A DNA stretch of 64,000 nt from contig NVUJ01000001.1 of the NCBI GenBank assembly GCA_002733135.1, positions 62,001 through 126,000 on the forward strand, read 5' to 3'. The stretch is from Cycloclasticus sp. (GTDB lineage: Bacteria > Pseudomonadota > Gammaproteobacteria > Methylococcales > Cycloclasticaceae). A program made the position numbers and the translations under genes. Under the pieces are notes generated by a model that made no database searches, was not told the origin of the DNA, and was given only the letters and a program-made list of their open reading frames with translations. Shown here in pieces: positions 39,977 through 51,336 of this stretch (positions are counted from its first letter, which is position 1; each line of letters opens with the position of its first letter).

Positions 39977-41050
39977 TTAGCTTTCTAGCTGCCTAGAATC
40001 CAAAAACTTATCGTAATGGATGTTGTTTAAGCTCACATCTGCTTCTTCTAGTTTAACCAGTGTGGCATCAATCATTCCCGGTGGGCCGCATAAGTAAGCA
40101 TGGCTGTCCGACACTGAAAAACCTGCAGTTTCATCGTTAATGAAATCGGTTACTAAGCCGCGTTTACCCGTCCAGTCAGAATCTTCTGGTTCATCGGATA
40201 AGATTGGGACGAATTTAAATGTATTTGGCCATTGTTCAGTTAGGCTTTTCATTTCCTCTAGGCAGTACAAATCGCGTTGCGCTCTAGCTCCAAATAGATA
40301 GGTGACAGAGCGATTAATTTTATTGGCGAGGGCCTCGTCTAAAATTGCTTTTAAAGGCGCCATGCCGCTGCCGCCAGCAACACCTAAAATAGGTGCTTCG
40401 GAGGTGCGTAGCCAGAAGGCGCCACTGGGGCCATGTAATTCAAATGCTTCGCCTACTCGGTCTTTTTCAAACAGCCATTCAGTGTAACTGCCACCCGGTA
40501 CATTGCGAACATGGAACGTGAGTGATGTTTGGCCACCTTGTACGGGCGCAGAGGCAAATGAGTAGCTACGATGGCGATCAAAGCCTTCAATTCCAATATC
40601 AGCAAATTGGCCGGCTGTGTAGGAGATGGCTCGATCAAGTTCGACACTGACTTCTGCGATGTCGTGAGTCAACATGTTAGTGGCGGTAATTTTGCCGTTG
40701 TATGTCTCAAGTTCGTGGTTAGGCGCATGTGCATCGGCCTCTAATTCAATGGTGATATCAGATTTTAATAAGGCCTGACAGGCCAAAATATAACCGTCAT
40801 CAATTTCGGCTTCAGATAAGGTGTACGAGAAATCCATAATGGCTTTTACGTCACCCTCAATCAACTTGCAACGGCAGTTGCCACAGGTGCCAACAGTACA
40901 GTGGTAAGGGAAGTTAACGCCTTCGCTTAACGCAGTTTGTAACAGCGTATTGTTTTTCGGCACTTCAAATGTTTCGCCGGTTGGTTGAATAGTCGCCGAT
41001 AAAGGCCCTTTTTTAGAACCGCCAAATAGGCTGCCGAATAGTTTTTTCAT
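39977..41050 (-). CDS. xylA: XylA-like NADH:ferredoxin reductase of a methyl hydroxylase
   Basis: This is the electron-transfer component for the XylM-like hydroxylase. The 357 residues have an N-terminal plant-type 2Fe-2S domain (C51, C56, C59 in CTVGTCGNCRC, and C91), an FAD domain with RHRSYSFASAP and an NAD domain with GVAGGSGMAP. Length is close to XylA of the TOL plasmid (350). It follows xylM after 17 bases on the same strand. No clear ribosome site is visible. It differs from alkane systems, where rubredoxin carries the electrons. Confidence 0.88.
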   Translation of the reverse strand: MKKLFGSLFGGSKKGPLSATIQPTGETFEVPKNNTLLQTALSEGVNFPYHCTVGTCGNCRCKLIEGDVKAIMDFSYTLSEAEIDDGYILACQALLKSDITIELEADAHAPNHELETYNGKITATNMLTHDIAEVSVELDRAISYTAGQFADIGIEGFDRHRSYSFASAPVQGGQTSLTFHVRNVPGGSYTEWLFEKDRVGEAFELHGPSGAFWLRTSEAPILGVAGGSGMAPLKAILDEALANKINRSVTYLFGARAQRDLYCLEEMKSLTEQWPNTFKFVPILSDEPEDSDWTGKRGLVTDFINDETAGFSVSDSHAYLCGPPGMIDATLVKLEEADVSLNNIHYDKFLDSRQLES

Positions 41051-41067
41051 AGGTATGTAAGGAGTGG

Positions 41068-42177
41068 TTAGGCTTTAGAATCAGATTCGCTCAGCCAGTC
41101 TGGCCAGCCCGCTTTTTTATTGGCTTCACGCGCCAGTTCTTTTTCTTCAGCGGTTGCGTGGTTAAAGTCCCAGTTTTTTAAACGAGGCTTGGCTATATAT
41201 TTAAACCAGATGGGAGGAATTAACCCCGCTGCAAAACACAAAAATAGGCTAGGCATTTGTGGGCCGTCAGCTTTTGGTTTTAATTTGTAATAGGGTGCGT
41301 AAGAATCCATATGGTGATCATTATGGTTGGTGATCTCAAATGAAATAGTGCGGCTGATAGGTTTTAGGTGATTCCAGATATGTTGAGAATCGTATTTTTT
41401 TCCTTCAACACGTACCAAGCCATAATGTTGATAGTAATTGAAGGCTTCAACCAGCATGCGGCCAATTAGCATGCCCGCTAGCGCAATAAGCATGGCAGTT
41501 AAGCCGGCAAACCAAAAAATAACGCCTAATAAAACAACAATCTGCATCAGTGCATTCATAATCCGGCCGGTAGGCGCGAGTAATGAACGTTTTGTTTTTT
41601 TGCAGCGCATGGTTTCCATTTCAAAAAAGTCTTTTAGGCTGCCATAGATAGCGACGGGAATAAACTTGTAAACCGAATAACCACGTGGGCAAGTGTCCGA
41701 GTCTTTAGCGGTGCCTAAGTGAATATGGTGTGTGTGAACATGGGCGACATCGCGTGTTGGGTCGAAATAAAACGTACCCATCAGTGTTGCAAATAATCGC
41801 CCCATCGGGTTTCTACGATGCATTAGTTCGTGGTTGACGGGTAATGTTGGCACAGCACTAAGCCAGCCGAGCGACAAGGCAGCACCAATCAATTGCACCA
41901 TTGGTATTGCCTGGCCAGATTGTTGCTCCAACATCATCCAGTAGGTGAATGTTCCATACAAGCCAAGCATTAAGAAGAAATGAAGATACAACGGCAGTTC
42001 GGCGAGCCATTCAATAGAAGCATCGTGCTGTTTGTAATCAGCGGCCGCGATGATGTCGATGAGCAGCAAAGGAACGAATGTAAGCAAGCCTAACCAAACA
42101 TAAGCTCCGCCAAGTATGAAACCAACTATGCCAGTAATGACAATAACGGCGCCTAGATAATATCTTAAGTAATTCAT
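41068..42177 (-). CDS. xylM: XylM-like membrane di-iron monooxygenase (xylene/toluene methyl hydroxylase family)
   Basis: XylM-type enzymes oxidise methyl groups of toluenes and xylenes to benzyl alcohols. The 369 residues equal TOL XylM in length and contain the histidine clusters HELMH (116-120), HVHTHH (146-151), NYYQHYG (247-253) and NHNDHH (284-289) among several membrane helices. The C-terminal PQMPSLFLCF and ANKKAGWP segments are also XylM-like, which separates it from AlkB and fatty-acid desaturases. The actual substrate (xylene, cymene or an alkane) needs testing. It is 80 bases downstream of parA. Confidence 0.9.
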   Translation of the reverse strand: MNYLRYYLGAVIVITGIVGFILGGAYVWLGLLTFVPLLLIDIIAAADYKQHDASIEWLAELPLYLHFFLMLGLYGTFTYWMMLEQQSGQAIPMVQLIGAALSLGWLSAVPTLPVNHELMHRRNPMGRLFATLMGTFYFDPTRDVAHVHTHHIHLGTAKDSDTCPRGYSVYKFIPVAIYGSLKDFFEMETMRCKKTKRSLLAPTGRIMNALMQIVVLLGVIFWFAGLTAMLIALAGMLIGRMLVEAFNYYQHYGLVRVEGKKYDSQHIWNHLKPISRTISFEITNHNDHHMDSYAPYYKLKPKADGPQMPSLFLCFAAGLIPPIWFKYIAKPRLKNWDFNHATAEEKELAREANKKAGWPDWLSESDSKA

Positions 42178-42257
42178 ATGTTGTTTTGTTTAGTAAAACC
42201 TGAGTTCTGATTAATGCCCATTACGCTTTTTATAGATACTATTATCCATGAGACAAA

Positions 42258-43025
42258 TCATTTTTTCTTTAGTTCTTTATATAGGCTTTTAAATTCTTCT
42301 GTGACTTTATGTTTCGGCGCAAACTGAACCATGGGTAGGCTCGCGCTATGGGACTCTTTGATTTTGACAGAGGGAGAAATTTTGGTTTTGAATACTTTAA
42401 TTTTTTCCGCCTTTAATTCATCAACGAGTTGTTTCGGTAGTTTTGCGCGGCTTTGAAATTGGTTAACGACAATGCCTTCTACGTTTAAATCGGGGTTGTG
42501 ATCAGCCTTTATTTCTTCAACGGTTTGCAGTAATGAATAAAGGGCTTGCTTGGAAAAAATGTCACAATCAAACGGTATAATGCAGCTATTTGCTGCTATA
42601 AGTGCCGATTGCGTATAAAAATTTAATGCAGGAGGGGTGTCTATAAAGACATTATCAAAGCCTTCTATCGCGTCTAAAGCCTCTTTTAATTTATATATTT
42701 TGTAACGGGACTCAAGTTTGGATTGTAAGTTATCCATCTCAGGGTGAGATGGCATTACATATAAATTCGGCACTTCAGTTTCGTATATAAACTCACTAAA
42801 GTCCTTCGGGAATAAACTAATACTGAGGGTGCTAGCGTAAAAATCAGCCAAGGTAGAGTCAAGTTCTTCGGTTCTGTAACCTAATAAATAATGAGTAGAA
42901 TTGCCTTGTGTATCAAGGTCAACCACTAAGGTGGTTTTGCCTTTTGATGCACTGATGGCGGCTAAATTACAAGTAATGGTGGATTTGCCTACACCGCCTT
43001 TCTTATTAAAAATTACACGATTCAT
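42258..43025 (-). CDS. Orphan ParA-family ATPase
   Basis: The 255-residue protein has the deviant Walker A FNKKGGVGKST, VDLDTQGN (A') and FIDTPPALN (B), which places it among ParA/Soj-type ATPases that pattern cargo on the nucleoid. No parB gene or parS-like cluster lies beside it, so it is not the chromosome-segregation pair. Its start shares one base with the stop of the zinc-ribbon gene (TAATG), which suggests the two work together. The downstream genes are xylM and xylA. Confidence 0.85.
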   Translation of the reverse strand: MNRVIFNKKGGVGKSTITCNLAAISASKGKTTLVVDLDTQGNSTHYLLGYRTEELDSTLADFYASTLSISLFPKDFSEFIYETEVPNLYVMPSHPEMDNLQSKLESRYKIYKLKEALDAIEGFDNVFIDTPPALNFYTQSALIAANSCIIPFDCDIFSKQALYSLLQTVEEIKADHNPDLNVEGIVVNQFQSRAKLPKQLVDELKAEKIKVFKTKISPSVKIKESHSASLPMVQFAPKHKVTEEFKSLYKELKKK

Positions 43026-43546
43026 TAATTACTAGCCCTTTTGCTGTGTCGTTTAAATTCTGTTTTATGACATTTAGGGCACGGTGGTATATGCCCTGTT
43101 TTTTTAAAGTGCAATGTTTGTTCACAGATGATGCATTCTAGAGTGCCCGGTCCGGTTACTTCGCCGGAGTGGTACAGCTTGCCTTTAATAGCATCTAAAC
43201 TAAGTTTATCCCACTCTAGTTTTGTTTTATCGGCGACTGATTCAATCCAGTCACCAATTTTACCTTCAACCAAGGCGGATTCAAATGATAACCACTCTGA
43301 AAACTCTTCTTTAGTTTCTTGTAAATACACAGAAACATCGTCTAAATCTCTTTTTAAGTAGCCCGCGACTTTATTTGCTTCTTCGCGCGTTAATTCACCC
43401 AGTTCTATGGCTTTTTCTTGAGCCTGTTTTAGGTTTTCATCAATGGTTGGAATGGCTAGTTTTTCAGCTTTTTCGGCCGCATCATGAAGTCGTTTAACCA
43501 TGGTGTCGTAGGCGTCAATCAATTTGTCTTGTATCGGATTGTTCAT
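43025..43546 (-). CDS. ybeL: YbeL-like zinc-ribbon protein (DUF1451)
   Basis: The 173 residues comprise a helical, probably coiled, N-terminal two-thirds (KRLHDAAEKAEKL...QAQEKAIELGELT) and a C-terminal zinc ribbon with ECIICEQ and PPCPKCHKTEF. This domain layout is that of YbeL. E. coli ybeL also adjoins leuS, so synteny supports the name. The function is unknown. It is divergent from leuS and translationally linked to the ParA gene. Confidence 0.82.
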   Translation of the reverse strand: MNNPIQDKLIDAYDTMVKRLHDAAEKAEKLAIPTIDENLKQAQEKAIELGELTREEANKVAGYLKRDLDDVSVYLQETKEEFSEWLSFESALVEGKIGDWIESVADKTKLEWDKLSLDAIKGKLYHSGEVTGPGTLECIICEQTLHFKKTGHIPPCPKCHKTEFKRHSKRASN

Positions 43547-43586
43547 AAAGCCTCCTAGCGTAATATCGCTTTAGATTTAAAGGTAG

Positions 43587-46082
<2,496 letters not shown>

Positions 46083-46095
46083 CGGATTTAAAATT

Positions 46096-46611
46096 ATGAA
46101 AAGTTCAACTAACTCGCTGCGTTTAATGCGTTCATTATTAATTGTTTGTTTATCGGCCGCTGTATTAACGGCCTGCGGATTTAAGCTTCGTGGATTATTT
46201 GACCTTCCAGCTGGCTTACAAAAAATGTATGTTGTTGGCTCACAAAATAGCGAGCTTGTTCAAGATTTAAAAGATATTTTGGCCTTTTCTGCGGAGGTCG
46301 TTGCAAACCGGTCGGATGCAGATGCGGTTTTAACCATAAATAAAGAAGAAATCGACAATAGAACGTTGAGTGTTGACTCCAGAGGTAAGGTACGTGAATC
46401 AGAAATGCAATACGCCGTTATTTATAGTTTAGTAAAAAAAGACGGAGAAGCATTGTTGGATAAAGAATCACTGTTATTGGTGCGAGATTATATTAACGAT
46501 GAAAATGATATTATCGGACGTACCAATGAGTCAGCTGTGATTACGCGTGATCTTAAGCGCGATGCCGCACAACAAATCATCAGGCGTGTACAGGCTCTGA
46601 AAGTTAACTAA
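46096..46611 (+). CDS. lptE: LPS-assembly lipoprotein LptE
   Basis: LptE plugs the LptD barrel that places LPS on the cell surface. From the ATG at 46096 the protein has a lipoprotein signal ending in lipobox LTAC, then GFKLRG, a hallmark of LptE, and an RRVQAL ending. The longer track ORF start at 46003 lies inside leuS and would bury the signal peptide. It sits in the leuS-lptE-holA order. Confidence 0.93.
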   Translation: MKSSTNSLRLMRSLLIVCLSAAVLTACGFKLRGLFDLPAGLQKMYVVGSQNSELVQDLKDILAFSAEVVANRSDADAVLTINKEEIDNRTLSVDSRGKVRESEMQYAVIYSLVKKDGEALLDKESLLLVRDYINDENDIIGRTNESAVITRDLKRDAAQQIIRRVQALKVN

Positions 46612-46653
46612 ATTAATTTGTCAGCTATAAAGGGCAAATACTAACAGTAAAAC

Positions 46654-47685
46654 GTGAATCAACCCGCTTTTTTAAACAAAGGACTAGCGTCTATTTATTT
46701 GGTGTCGGGCGATGAACCGCTACAGCAGAGTGAAATTGTTGATTCGATTCGACAAAAGGCCAGAGCTGACGGTTTTTCTAACCGCACAGTATTTCATGTG
46801 GATGGGTCATTTGATTGGAATCAAGTGTTAGGCGCATGTCTGACTCAGTCGTTATTTGCCGAAAAGAACCTTATTGAGTTAAATTTACCAACAGGCAAGC
46901 CAGGTAAAGTGGGTTCTTCTGCAATTACTGAAGTGATTGATAATTTGTCGACGGACAATGTGTTTATTATTATCGCTGGAAAAATAGATACAAGATCTAA
47001 GAATTCTAAGTGGTACAAAGCGATTGAAAAAAGTGGTGTATTGGTTCAGGTATGGCCTTTAGTTGACGCCAAGTTAGAACAATGGCTTAGACAACGCATG
47101 CAAAATAAAGGGTTAACGGTTGATCATGCAGGTATCAAATTGTTGGCTGATAGCGTAGAGGGTAATTTACTGGCAGCTTCGCAAGAGGTTGAAAAGTTAT
47201 ATACCTTGTATGGTGCCACAAATATTTCTATTGATAATATCATCGAATCGGTCGCTGATAATTCGCGATACGACGTTTTTAAACTAAGCGATTGTCTGTT
47301 ACAAGGTAATTCAAAAAAAACAACCCAAGTACTGAAAGGTTTGATTGGTGAAAAGTTGGCTGCCTCCGTCGTGCTGTGGCTGCTATTGCGCGAATTACGT
47401 GTATTGGCATCACTGAGATTTGAAAAACAACAAACAGGGCGCACAGATCAAACTTTTAAAGCTAAAGAAAACAGATGGGTGTGGGGCTCTAAACAACCTG
47501 TCTATCTAAAGGCAATGGCACGTGGGAACTTGACTCAGTGGCACGCTATGATACAAGCTTGCGCAAAAACAGAGAGGGTCATTAAGGGCGCTGAGATAGG
47601 GGATGAGTGGGTGCTTATCGAACAAATATGTTTGACCTTTTGTCAGCCGAAGCTGTTGAAGCAATATGGTTTGCTCCCTGTATAA
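46654..47685 (+). CDS. holA: DNA polymerase III subunit delta
   Basis: HolA is the clamp-loader wrench that opens the beta clamp. The 343 residues include ASIYLVSGDEPLQQSEIVDSIR, ADGFSNRTVFHVD and the helical C-terminal region. The GTG at 46654 is the first usable start, since an in-frame TAA lies two codons upstream; the N-terminus is therefore about ten residues shorter than in E. coli. Confidence 0.93.
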   Translation: MNQPAFLNKGLASIYLVSGDEPLQQSEIVDSIRQKARADGFSNRTVFHVDGSFDWNQVLGACLTQSLFAEKNLIELNLPTGKPGKVGSSAITEVIDNLSTDNVFIIIAGKIDTRSKNSKWYKAIEKSGVLVQVWPLVDAKLEQWLRQRMQNKGLTVDHAGIKLLADSVEGNLLAASQEVEKLYTLYGATNISIDNIIESVADNSRYDVFKLSDCLLQGNSKKTTQVLKGLIGEKLAASVVLWLLLRELRVLASLRFEKQQTGRTDQTFKAKENRWVWGSKQPVYLKAMARGNLTQWHAMIQACAKTERVIKGAEIGDEWVLIEQICLTFCQPKLLKQYGLLPV

Positions 47686-47721
47686 TAAACAAACAAATTT
47701 AAGTCGGTTAAAGGTAATTAA

Positions 47722-48981
47722 ATGAACGATATCAAAGACTACATGCAACAACTTGGACGCCGTGCTAAAACGGCCGCGAGAGTTATTGCAAATGCCGAAT
47801 CGGGTGTTAAGAACAAAGCATTGGATGTGATAGCGTCCGAAATTGAATTGCAACAAGCCGCCATCCTTGAGGCGAATGCACTTGATATGCAAGCGGGTAA
47901 AGAACATGGGCTGGATGAAGCCTTGCTTGATCGTCTTGAACTTAATGAAGAACGTGTACAAGCTATGGCTGAAGGTTTAAGGCAAATTGTCAGTCTACCC
48001 GACCCTGTTGGTGAAATAAGTCATGTTAATGCCCGTCCATCGGGTATTAAAGTAGGACAGATGCGCGTGCCTTTAGGGGTGATTGGCATTATTTATGAAT
48101 CACGTCCGAATGTAACAGTAGATGCAGCAGCCTTATGCTTAAAGTCTGGTAATGCTTGTATTTTGAGAGGTGGGTCGGAAGCTAAACATTCGAACCAAGT
48201 TATTGCAACGTGTATTAGTCAAGGTCTAAAAGTGGCGGGGTTGCCAACTGAGGTGGTTCAAGTTGTTGAGACAACAGATCGAAATGCGGTGGGTGAGCTC
48301 ATTCGTATGGAAGAGTCGGTAGATGTGATTATTCCACGAGGTGGTAAAGGGCTCATAGAGCGTATTACGAAAGAAGCGCGGGTGCCTGTTATTAAACATT
48401 TACACGGCGTATGCCATGTGTATATTGATGATAAAGCCGACATTGAAATGGCAAAAGCCATTGCTTTAAATGCTAAAACGCAACGTTATGGAACCTGTAA
48501 CACAATGGAAACATTGTTGGTTTCTGACGCTATTTCCGCTGAGATATTGCCGGAATTAGAAGTATTATATCAATCTAAAGGTGTCGAACTTCGAGGTTGC
48601 GAGAGAACCCGAAGAGTTTTGCCGAATTGCGTTGCGGCCGTTGATGCAGATTGGGATGAGGAGTATTTAGCACCTATTTTGTCTATTCGCGTGGTTGATG
48701 GTGTCGAAGGTGCGATGGATCATATACATCAACACAGCTCAGGCCACACTGAATCGATTGTAACGAGTGATCATGCAACAGCTATGCGTTTTATGCGTGA
48801 GGTGGATTCGAGTTCCGTGATGGTCAATGCCTCAACACGATTTGCAGACGGTTTTGAATATGGCTTGGGTGGAGAAATTGGGATAAGTACGAATAAATTA
48901 CACGCTCGTGGTCCAGTTGGGCTTGTAGGCTTAACAACGCAAAAATATATTGTTTTTGGTGAAGGACATATTCGCCAATAA
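47722..48981 (+). CDS. proA: Gamma-glutamyl phosphate reductase
   Basis: ProA is the NADPH-dependent second step of proline synthesis. The 419 residues contain [29 protein letters not shown], the catalytic-Cys region [12 protein letters not shown] and [18 protein letters not shown] holA-proA-nadD order is also found in pseudomonads. proB is not in the window. Confidence 0.97.
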   Translation: MNDIKDYMQQLGRRAKTAARVIANAESGVKNKALDVIASEIELQQAAILEANALDMQAGKEHGLDEALLDRLELNEERVQAMAEGLRQIVSLPDPVGEISHVNARPSGIKVGQMRVPLGVIGIIYESRPNVTVDAAALCLKSGNACILRGGSEAKHSNQVIATCISQGLKVAGLPTEVVQVVETTDRNAVGELIRMEESVDVIIPRGGKGLIERITKEARVPVIKHLHGVCHVYIDDKADIEMAKAIALNAKTQRYGTCNTMETLLVSDAISAEILPELEVLYQSKGVELRGCERTRRVLPNCVAAVDADWDEEYLAPILSIRVVDGVEGAMDHIHQHSSGHTESIVTSDHATAMRFMREVDSSSVMVNASTRFADGFEYGLGGEIGISTNKLHARGPVGLVGLTTQKYIVFGEGHIRQ

Positions 48982-49011
48982 CCAAAATAATTTTACTTGT
49001 AAGGTCACTTA

Positions 49012-49650
49012 ATGAGTGAGAGTTGTATTGGTGTGTACGGCGGAACGTTTGACCCAGTTCATGTTGGACATCTGAGAGCTGCCAGTGAAATACAAAAAAA
49101 GTTGCAGCTTGATGAGGTGAAAATGGTGCTCTCAGCACGGCCTCCGCATCGACATCAACCACATACATCAGCAGATGATAGGTTCTCGTTGTTGGAAATG
49201 GCGGTTTCCGATGTAGAAAAATTGACGGCAGATAATTGCGAATTATTGCGTGATGGCCCTAGCTATATGGTGGATACACTGGCGTATTATCGTCAACAAA
49301 CACCGGATTGTTCATTGCTGCTGATACTGGGTATAGAAGCTTTTAATGGGCTGATGTCTTGGCATAAATGGCAAGACATTCTTCAATTAGCACATGTTGT
49401 GGTAACAGATCGAGCGGGCTTTAGTAATCAGCTGAGTGATTCCATGCGGTTGTATGTAGATAGGTTTATAACTAACGATAAGTCTCAATTACGTTATCAA
49501 ACGCATGGTAAAATTTACAGTCAGCCAGTTGAGCCAGTTGATGTTTCTGCAACGCAAATAAGGCAACGAATAAAAAATAATATATCGGTTGCACATATGC
49601 TGCCAATTAGCTGTTGGGAAGAAATAAAACAGCGCGGTTTATACAAATAA
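49012..49650 (+). CDS. nadD: Nicotinate-mononucleotide adenylyltransferase
   Basis: NadD makes nicotinate adenine dinucleotide in NAD synthesis. The 212 residues contain GGTFDPVHVGHLR, the HxGH-type nucleotidyl-transfer motif, and the C-terminal SATQIRQRIK with the ISxTxxR-like signature. It precedes rsfS in the usual order. Confidence 0.96.
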   Translation: MSESCIGVYGGTFDPVHVGHLRAASEIQKKLQLDEVKMVLSARPPHRHQPHTSADDRFSLLEMAVSDVEKLTADNCELLRDGPSYMVDTLAYYRQQTPDCSLLLILGIEAFNGLMSWHKWQDILQLAHVVVTDRAGFSNQLSDSMRLYVDRFITNDKSQLRYQTHGKIYSQPVEPVDVSATQIRQRIKNNISVAHMLPISCWEEIKQRGLYK

Positions 49651-49675
49651 ATTAATAGAAAAAAGGTTTTAAAAT

Positions 49676-50005
49676 ATGACTAAGACATTGCTAGCAATGG
49701 TGACAGAGGTACTGGATGATAAAAAAGGCCAACAGATTGAAGTAATTGACGTTCACAATAAATGTTCGTTTGCAGATCACATGGTCATTGTGTCGGGCTC
49801 ATCGAGCCGCCACGTAAAATCATTAGCTAATGAAGTGTCTATGACATCTAAAAAAAGCGGCTTAATACCGTTAGGTATTGAAGGAATGGATGCCGGTGAG
49901 TGGGTGTTGGTTGATTTGGGTGACACACTTGTTCATGTGATGCAACCGAAAATTCGTGATTTTTATCAGCTTGAAAAACTTTGGTCAGTTGAAGCAGAGG
50001 CTTAA
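49676..50005 (+). CDS. rsfS: Ribosomal silencing factor RsfS
   Basis: RsfS binds L14 and blocks 50S-30S joining when nutrients are short. The 109 residues carry the DUF143 marks DHMVIVSGSSSRHVKSLA, GIEGMDAGEWVLVDLGDTLVHVM and FYQLEKLW. It follows nadD. In many relatives rlmH comes next, but here an OmpA-type gene lies in between. Confidence 0.96.
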   Translation: MTKTLLAMVTEVLDDKKGQQIEVIDVHNKCSFADHMVIVSGSSSRHVKSLANEVSMTSKKSGLIPLGIEGMDAGEWVLVDLGDTLVHVMQPKIRDFYQLEKLWSVEAEA

Positions 50006-50116
50006 AATTGTAATTCAGTTCACTTTTTGTTCATTTAAGTAGTTTAAGATGTAAACACATTAAGTGAATTAGCCGTACTAATAGCTATTTTTGAAGGTAA
50101 CAACAGGGAGAATATG

Positions 50117-50776
50117 ATGAATACTAAATATTTAATAACGGGTATTTCAGCGGGGCTGATATATACACTGGTGGGTTGTACGACAATTAACCCTTATACG
50201 GAAGAACAGCAAACCAGTAAAGCAGTCATTGGTGCTGGTACAGGTGCTGTAGCAGGTGCCATTATTGGCGCAATGCGTGGCGATAGAAAAACAGCGCTTA
50301 AAGGCGCAGTAATTGGTGCCGCAGCAGGTGGTGGCGTTGGTTATTATATGGACGTACAGGAGTCGAAATTACGACAACGTCTGCGTGGCACAGGTGTAAG
50401 CGTCAGCCGGGTGGGTAACGACTTAGTGCTTAATATGCCAGGTAACGTAACGTTTAGAACGGCTAGTTCAAACATTAATGCGGGCTTTTACGATGTGTTA
50501 GATTCCGTAGCGATTATTCTTAAAGAATACTCTGATACGACAGTGACCGTTGTTGGCCATACTGATAGCGTTGGCAATGCGAATTACAACCAAAGTTTAT
50601 CTGAGCAGCGTGCGCAGAGTGTTGCGAGTTATTTGCGCTCACAAGGGGTTGTTGGGCAACGTTTAAGAGTGATGGGGTATGGGGAACAAAGCCCAATTGC
50701 TAGCAATGCAACGAAGCAGGGGCGCGCACAAAATAGACGTGTTGAGATTACTTTAACGCCTATAAACGTTCGGTAA
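50117..50776 (+). CDS. OmpA-family lipoprotein with glycine zipper, YiaD-like
   Basis: The protein has a lipoprotein signal with lipobox LVGC, a glycine-zipper segment (AVIGAGTGAVAGAIIGAMRG) that may insert in a membrane, and a C-terminal OmpA domain with the peptidoglycan-binding NYNQSLSEQRAQSVASYL and QGRAQNRRVEI motifs. It therefore probably anchors the outer membrane to peptidoglycan. The second of two ATGs is chosen because GGGAG lies 6 bases before it. It is inserted between rsfS and rlmH and ends at its own terminator. Confidence 0.88.
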   Translation: MNTKYLITGISAGLIYTLVGCTTINPYTEEQQTSKAVIGAGTGAVAGAIIGAMRGDRKTALKGAVIGAAAGGGVGYYMDVQESKLRQRLRGTGVSVSRVGNDLVLNMPGNVTFRTASSNINAGFYDVLDSVAIILKEYSDTTVTVVGHTDSVGNANYNQSLSEQRAQSVASYLRSQGVVGQRLRVMGYGEQSPIASNATKQGRAQNRRVEITLTPINVR

Positions 50777-50817
50777 TTGAGTTACGTATTACTGTTGCAA
50801 TTCGTTATGTTAACGAG

Positions 50818-50851
50818 CAAAAGGCGACTCATATGAGTCGCCTTTTTTATA
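50818..50851 (+). terminator. Intrinsic terminator after the OmpA-family gene
   Basis: AAAGGCGACTCATATGAGTCGCC is a near-perfect hairpin (AGGCGACTC/GAGTCGCCT, 4-base loop) with a T-run after it. It closes the OmpA-family transcript 15 bases before rlmH. Confidence 0.85.
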
Positions 50852-50865
50852 CAGAAGATACATAG

Positions 50866-51336
50866 ATGAAACTTAAAATTCTTACCATTGGTCAAAAAAT
50901 GCCGAGCTGGGTGGCAATAGCTTACCAAGAGTACGCCAAACGAATGCCAAGAGAATGTTCGCTCGAATTAGTAGAGCTTGCGTCAAGCAAAAGAACAAAG
51001 CAAAGTATCCTGTCTAAAGTAGTCGAGGATGAAGGGAAACGTTTATTAGCGTCTGTAAAGCAAGGCGATTATGTAGTCGCTTTAGACGTAAAAGGCAAGG
51101 GTTGGTCAACGGGTGATTTGGCGAAAAAATTAGCCAGTTGGCAAGGTGCGCAGCCCACCATTGTTTTTATTATTGGTGGCCCAGATGGTTTATCAGACGG
51201 ATGTTTAAAAAGAGCCAATGAGCAATGGTGTTTATCGAACTTAACGTTCCCGCACCCATTGGTAAGAGTTATTTTGGCTGAGCAGCTCTATAGGGCTTGG
51301 AGTTTAATGAATCACCACCCGTACCATAGAGAATAA
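50866..51336 (+). CDS. rlmH: 23S rRNA (pseudouridine1915-N3)-methyltransferase
   Basis: RlmH is a SPOUT methyltransferase acting on the intact 70S ribosome. The 156 residues have LDVKGKGWSTGDLA, the SAM-knot FIIGGPDGLS and the C-terminal LAEQLYRAWSLMNHHPYHRE, a strong family signature. The mrdA gene that often follows is replaced here by maf, whose start overlaps its stop. Confidence 0.96.
   Translation: MKLKILTIGQKMPSWVAIAYQEYAKRMPRECSLELVELASSKRTKQSILSKVVEDEGKRLLASVKQGDYVVALDVKGKGWSTGDLAKKLASWQGAQPTIVFIIGGPDGLSDGCLKRANEQWCLSNLTFPHPLVRVILAEQLYRAWSLMNHHPYHRE

Noticed and set aside
41068-42177. Fatty-acid desaturase or AlkB alkane hydroxylase
   Set aside because: The His-box wording, the C-terminal PQMPSLF...ANKKAGWP segments, the length and the adjacent XylA-type reductase fit XylM better.
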